Shown: piece by piece, positions 59,075 through 64,000 of the stretch
Layout of the letters: the number at the start of each line of letters is the position of its first letter
Numbering within the stretch: position 1 is the stretch's first letter
NCBI RefSeq assembly: GCF_014873145.1
Contig: NZ_JADBEK010000001.1
Span: 434,001 to 498,000, forward strand
DNA length: 64,000 nucleotides
Direction of reading: 5' to 3'
DNA from: Nonomuraea angiospora
GTDB lineage: Bacteria > Actinomycetota > Actinomycetes > Streptosporangiales > Streptosporangiaceae
Notes under the pieces: generated by a model
Told to the model about the DNA's origin: nothing
The model's database searches: none
Seen by the model: only the letters and a program-made list of their open reading frames with translations
Made by a program: the position numbers and the translations under genes

Positions 59075-59833
59075 ATGGCCTGGAGCACCCGGGAGCTCGC
59101 CGAGCTCGCCGGCACCACGGTGAACACCATCCGGCACTACCACCGGCTCGGCCTGCTCGAGGAACCGGAGCGCCGCTACAACGGATACAAGCAGTACGGC
59201 GTACCGCATCTTGTCTGCCTGCTGCGCATCCGCCGCCTTGTGGAGCTCGGGGTGCCACTGTCTGAGATCGGCGTGGCGAAGTCGAACGGGGACGTTCCCC
59301 TGGAGGTGCTGCGCCAGGTCGACGCCCAGCTCGCAGCCGAGATGGAGCGCCTGCGCAAGGCCCGCTCCGACATCGCCGTCATTCTGCGCGATGGCGCGCC
59401 GGCTGACACCCCGGCGGGCTTCGAGTCCGCCGCCGCGAACCTGTCCGCGGCCGACACCTCCCTCATCCACGTCTACACCCGGCTGTATGACGACGAGGCT
59501 CTGAAAGACCTGCAGCGCATGGCGGAAACCGACACCGATCCCGTCAACGCGGAGCTGGACGCCCTTCCTCCGGACGCGGACGAGGCCACCCGGCAGAGCC
59601 TCGCCGAGAGGCTTGCACCGCTCATCGCCCAGAACCTCATCGACTATCCGTGGCTGACCAACCCTGAAGGGCGCCTGTCCAAGAGCGAGCACGCCACTCA
59701 GCAGTTGTTGATCGACGCCGTAGCCGCGCTCCGCAACACCGCACAGATCGACGTGCTCACCCGGGCCAGCATCCTCGCGCACCAGCAACTGGGCCTCGCG
59801 CAGGCGGCCGAGGACGACACAAATCCCGCTTGA
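59075..59833 (+). CDS. MerR-family transcriptional regulator
   Basis: A 252-residue MerR regulator from ATG 59075 (AGGAAGGG upstream). HTH at residues 3-70: STRELAELAGTTVNTIRHYH, RLGLLEEPERRYNGYKQYGV, PHLVCLLRIRRLVELGVPLS. The C-terminal 180 residues (ERLAPLIAQNLIDYPWLTNP) form an effector or dimerisation region without Cys metal ligands, so it is not of the metal-sensing subgroup. It is followed by a decayed hydrolase gene on the other strand. Confidence 0.9.
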   Translation: MAWSTRELAELAGTTVNTIRHYHRLGLLEEPERRYNGYKQYGVPHLVCLLRIRRLVELGVPLSEIGVAKSNGDVPLEVLRQVDAQLAAEMERLRKARSDIAVILRDGAPADTPAGFESAAANLSAADTSLIHVYTRLYDDEALKDLQRMAETDTDPVNAELDALPPDADEATRQSLAERLAPLIAQNLIDYPWLTNPEGRLSKSEHATQQLLIDAVAALRNTAQIDVLTRASILAHQQLGLAQAAEDDTNPA

Positions 59834-60007
59834 CTCCTCCGGCCGGGAGACTCACGACCAAGGACAGCGATGCCCGTTCGGGGCTGGGAGGACAGGGAAC
59901 CTGCCGGCTCGCCGCGCATCAGCAATGCGGCGACAATCGTCGCGGTCGCCACGGCGATCATCGAGTCCCAGCTGCAGAACCTCGACCATTCTCTCCCAGG
60001 CTGCCGA

Positions 60008-60355
60008 TCACGAGAGAGATGTCCCTGCTCGGGTTCCAGGTGAGCCTCGGCTGTGGGCAGGTGCTCGGCCGGCCACCGGCCGCGCGCTACCGGTACCATC
60101 TGGTCCACGGTGCCGCGGCCAGCAGTTCTGTGCGCCCATGCCGTCGACGTAGTCGAGGCCTTCGGCGTCGAACGGCGCGAACGAGGCGACGAGCAGCACG
60201 TCCTCAATGCTCCCAGGGGCCACCGCCGCGCTGGCCGGCGCCTGCGGCATGCCATGATGGAACAGGACGACCGGTCCTGTGCTCGGTCCTCGCACTTCAT
60301 ACTCGAGATCACGCCCATCGGGCAGCCGCAGAAGTGGCACTGGAGTCTCCGCCAC
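60008..60355 (-). pseudogene. alpha/beta hydrolase with a large internal deletion
   Basis: From GTG 60355 the frame reads VAETPVPLLRLPDGRDLEYE and VVLFHHGMPQAPASAA, the start of an alpha/beta hydrolase, and then jumps to DVLLVASFAPFDAEGLDYVD and GMGAQN. The nucleophile elbow and about 80 residues that normally lie between HHGxP and the A-P-Y/F-D-A-E-G-L-D-W motif are missing. The frame then decays. It is a remnant, not a functional enzyme. Confidence 0.65.
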
Positions 60356-60558
60356 CTTCTGAGATCGAACGGAATGCGGTCCAGGTCGCACCCGGCGCTT
60401 CTCGGCAGGCTTCGAGGTCCTTCGGTGCGCCGGGCGCCTCGGTCTGGGCCACGTCTCGGCGCACCGGTACAGGCGGCGACGTCGAGCCGGCTGTCTCACC
60501 CCGGCCAGGGGCGGCCGCAAGGCGTCTCGGGCCACCCCCAGGCTGTGTCGGCGGTTGT

Positions 60559-61134
60559 TCAGACCGGAACGACGAGATGGAGCGCGAGCCAGGCCGAGAC
60601 GGTCGCTATGGTCGTCCAGAGAACGATCGCTACAGCCTGCCAGAGCAACACCCACGCTCGCGGCGTCCCGCCGGCGACGAGCATCGCGGACATGAACTGG
60701 GTCGGGATGGCGAGAGGGCCGAGGAGGCTCGCGCCAGGAACCCCGAAACGGACAAGCCACTTCTTGAAGCGCTTGTGGCCCTTGGACTCGGGCTTGGCGG
60801 GCGTACCCTCCTGGTGAGCGGCGTCCGCCGCGGACTCGGGAACGCCCCTGGCTTCCCCGTCCGCCACGGTATGGGCCGTGCGGTGGTTCACGACGGCGGT
60901 GCGAGTCCTCGAGGTGAGGAATACCACGAGGAGAACGCAGATATAGTTCCCCGCGGCTGCGGCGATGCCCGTCACGATGGGATTGAGGCCCCCCACCACA
61001 CCGATCAACGACGCCACCTCGCCCTCGATGAACGGGATCGCGCCGGCGAGCATCACAATGACAGGTTGGATGAACTCGGGGACCTGTCCCACGAGATCTT
61101 GGAAGCTGCTGACGAGTTGCTCAAGGGGATTCAT
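60559..61134 (-). CDS. small multi-spanning membrane protein (small multidrug export type)
   Basis: A 191-residue protein with ATG 61134 (AAGGAG 7 nt upstream). Membrane helices: IQPVIVMLAGAIPFIEGEVA, VVGGLNPIVTGIAAAAGN with YICVLLVVFLTSR, a basic cytosolic loop of about 40 residues with KGHKRFKKWLVRFGVPGA, then SLLGPLAIPTQFMSAMLVAG and VLLWQAVAIVLWTTIATVSA. The FIEGEV and GP(L)xIPTQF motifs are those of the small multidrug export (QacE-unlike) family of unknown transport role. Confidence 0.75.
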   Translation of the reverse strand: MNPLEQLVSSFQDLVGQVPEFIQPVIVMLAGAIPFIEGEVASLIGVVGGLNPIVTGIAAAAGNYICVLLVVFLTSRTRTAVVNHRTAHTVADGEARGVPESAADAAHQEGTPAKPESKGHKRFKKWLVRFGVPGASLLGPLAIPTQFMSAMLVAGGTPRAWVLLWQAVAIVLWTTIATVSAWLALHLVVPV

Positions 61135-61217
61135 GAGGGGACTCCTTGTGGGTGCAGACCGTTATGTCGAGCCACCTCGGCTCTGTTCCCAGTGGAAACC
61201 GCGTTCCCGGGACAGGG

Positions 61218-62159
<942 letters not shown>

Positions 62160-63150
62160 TCACCGGGACACGCCGTCCAGGATGAGATCGCCGGTGATCC
62201 AGCCGACCGCCATGCTCGGCGCGGCCGTGTTGCCACTCGGCAGCGTCGGCATGACCGAGGCGTCGGCCACCCGGAGCCGGTCCGTCCCGCGTACCCGCAG
62301 CTGGTCGTCCACGGCACCGCTGGGCCCGAGAGCGCAGGTGCCGATCGGGTGATTGATGACGGCGCCGTGTTCGAGCGAGTGCCGCACCAGGCCTTCCTCG
62401 TCCTCGCTCTTCGGCAGGTCGGCACTGCTCGCGATCGATGCGAACGGCTCGGCCGCCACGATCTCCCGGAACCGGGCGAAGCCGGCGACGAGGAGCTTGC
62501 GGTCGTGGTCGGTGGACAGATAGTTCGGAACGAGCCGGGGAGCATGCTCGAGCCCCGGGCCAGTGATGTGGATCGACCCGGTGCTGGTGGGCGAGTGCGG
62601 GTAGAAACCCACCGCCGCGCCGCCGATCCGGGCTGGTGCCCCGTCGTGGCCGGGCACGACGAAGGGATAGAAGAGCAGATCCGTGTCCGGGGCCGACGCG
62701 CTCAGGTCCGACTTCAGCACCGCCGCCACCGTGGCCGTGCCGAACGGCAGGACAGCGGAGCCGCCCGGGACCTCGCTGAACTGCGTCATGAACGCTATAC
62801 CGCGGTGCTGCCGGAGGTTGCCGCCGATGGCCCGGTTCCCCGCGACCATCGGCACGCCGGCCGCAGCGAGCACCCGCGGGTCGCCGACACCGCTGCGCTC
62901 GAGCAGCAACGGACTCTCCAGTGCGCCGGCGCAGACGATCACTTCGCGGCGCGCCGAAAAACTGACCACGCCCTCGGGGACAACCGCCTCCACACCGGTC
63001 GCGGTCGCGCCGTCGAAGATGATGCGCCGAACCTCGCAGTGCAGGACAAGTCTGACGTTCGGCCGGTCTATGGCCTCGTGCAGATAGGCGCGCGCCGCGC
63101 TCATCCGCCTGCCGTCGGCCACCGACACGGGAGCGTAGGCGGCACGCTCC
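62160..63150 (-). pseudogene. GMC oxidoreductase, N-terminally truncated
   Basis: The frame ends at 62160 and reads RMSAARAYLHEAIDRPNVRL, HCEVRRIIFDGATATGVEAV, VIVCAGALESPLLLERSGVG (GMC signature), and the C-terminal CALGPSGAVDDQLRVRGTDR and MPTLPSGNTAAPSMAVGW with the catalytic His in INHPIGTCALG and Asn in PSGNTAAP. It lacks the first 180 or so residues with the FAD GAGSAG motif. The sequence changes to Tn3 transposase on the other strand at about 63155, so the Tn3 insertion/deletion removed the N-terminus. Confidence 0.75.
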
Positions 63151-63157
63151 CGCTGAG

Positions 63158-63803
63158 CTGGGAGGCATGCCAGCCGCACCTGGCCACCTGCTGCGCCGAG
63201 GTCGGCCTGCCTGGCACGGCCTCGGAGTTCGTGACGCAGATGAAGACCCGTATGAAGGACGTGGTCGCGGCCGTGGATGCGAGCTACCCGGACAACGCCG
63301 ACCTGATCATCGACGAACAGGGCCGGCCCTCGCTCAAGGCCCGCAAGTCCGCCGGGAACAGCGCCGAGGTGCTCAAACTGGCCACCGCCGTCAAGGACCG
63401 GCTGCCGGAACGCTCGCTGCTGGACCCGGACCACCCGGCACCTGCGCTGGTTCCATCATTTCGGGCCGCTGTCGGGATCGGAGGCAAAGCCGGCTGACCC
63501 GCTGGAGCGCTACCTGCTGGCGGCCTTGCCTACGGCTGCAACCTCGGCGCCGCCCGGGCCGCCCGGCACCTGGGCGGCCGCATCAGCGCGCACGAGCGGT
63601 CCTACACCGTGCGCAAGCATGTCACGCTGGTCGCCTTGAACAAGGCGATCGCCGATGTGGTCAACACCTGCCTACGCTTGGATCTGGCCCGGTTGTCGGG
63701 GGGAGGGCAACGCGGTGGCCGCTGGCGGCACCAAGTACGACATCTATGCCGACAATCTGATCGCCGAGTTCGGTGTGGGAGGCGGTCTACATCATTGAGG
63801 GGG
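63158..63803 (+). pseudogene. Tn3-family transposase fragment
   Basis: Coding passes through several frames: HLATCCAEVGLPGTASEFVT and QMKTRMKDVVAAVDASYPDN at 63160-63300, RWFHHFGPLSGSEAKPADPL and ERYLLAALPYGCNLGAARAA at about 63440-63570, KHVTLVALNKAIADVVNTCL at 63620-63690, TKYDIYADNLIAEFGVG at about 63735-63780. The KHVTLxxLNKAIAD-VVN and TKYDxYxDNLxAEF motifs are those of actinobacterial Tn3-like TnpA. It has at least two frame breaks and is not functional. Confidence 0.75.
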
Positions 63804-64000
63804 TCACCGGGCGTCGTCGCCGGTGTCGGCACCGTCGTCGTCGGCCTTGTGGAGCAGGTGCGCTCGACGGAGCACGTCGACCTGCGCGGGGTTGTAGAGC
63901 GCTCTGAGGGCGTGACCGGCGGCGCGCCGCGCCGCCTCGGCCTGGCCTGGCGTGGTGGCCCGCGGTTCCAGCGTCACGCCGTGTGCGGTGGCGCCCGGGA
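63804..64000 (-). CDS. unknown protein, C-terminal part (runs off window)
   Basis: The last 64 or so residues of a minus-strand gene that continues past the right edge; the stop is at 63804-63806. The sequence (RRAAGHALRALYNPAQVDVL, RRAHLLHKADDDGADTGDDA) is helical with an acidic end and shows no family motif. Confidence 0.55.
   Translation of the reverse strand, partial: PGATAHGVTLEPRATTPGQAEAARRAAGHALRALYNPAQVDVLRRAHLLHKADDDGADTGDDAR

Overview
The window is very GC-rich with the codon pattern of a filamentous actinomycete. It carries several SigE-type ECF sigma factors, a SARP/AfsR-like regulator, a large LuxR (LAL) regulator, Tat and Sec secreted enzymes, and many GTG and TTG starts. The style suggests Streptosporangiales (Nonomuraea-like), but this is an inference from gene style, with no ribosomal or other marker gene here to confirm it.

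Layout, left part (1-14900): the start of a nitroreductase divergent from a MarR regulator; a secreted I36/crystallin-like protein; a Tat-exported flavin amine oxidase followed by a secreted RidA-like deaminase; a TetR-ABC exporter operon of the polyketide-antibiotic type; a LAL-type LuxR regulator followed by an alpha/beta hydrolase; an orphan ProA homologue; and a class 3 lipase. 14900-21050: an EF-hand protein, then a tight four-gene operon (adenylate-forming ligase, SDR, FAD monooxygenase, chorismate-pyruvate lyase-like protein) that looks like a small 4-hydroxybenzoate-derived pathway, then an ECF sigma factor coupled to an MltG protein carrying an anti-sigma-like N-terminus. 21100-28400: secreted subtilase, secreted GH31 glycosidase with two CBM35-like modules and a small secreted protein. 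28375-34400: a SARP regulator whose reading frame runs 687 nt into the antisense of a MacB/FtsX exporter, which is itself divergent from its TetR. 34400-42300: orphan histidine kinase, STAS protein, small winged-helix regulator, a frameshifted membrane-anchored protein, a Tat-exported YcaC-like hydrolase and a second ECF sigma/propeller pair.

From about 42300 rightwards the region is a patchwork with much decay: a multiply frameshifted gene, an HxlR relic that keeps its palindromic operator, an HD-domain relic, a 3' tRNA-Arg(UCU) fragment with integrase remains, IS3 and Tn3 relics, and truncated hydrolase and GMC oxidoreductase genes. Embedded there is a complete, intact Wadjet operon (jetABCD, 49903-57654, minus strand), an SMC-based anti-plasmid defence system. 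The tRNA/integrase relic on one side and the transposase relic on the other mark this as a defence island.

The Wadjet locus is a described system. The less familiar arrangements are the ECF-MltG pair, the exported oxidase/RidA pair with a hairpin that masks its ribosome binding site, the DUF98-type chorismate lyase operon, and a Phd-antitoxin/receiver-like fusion next to the tRNA fragment.
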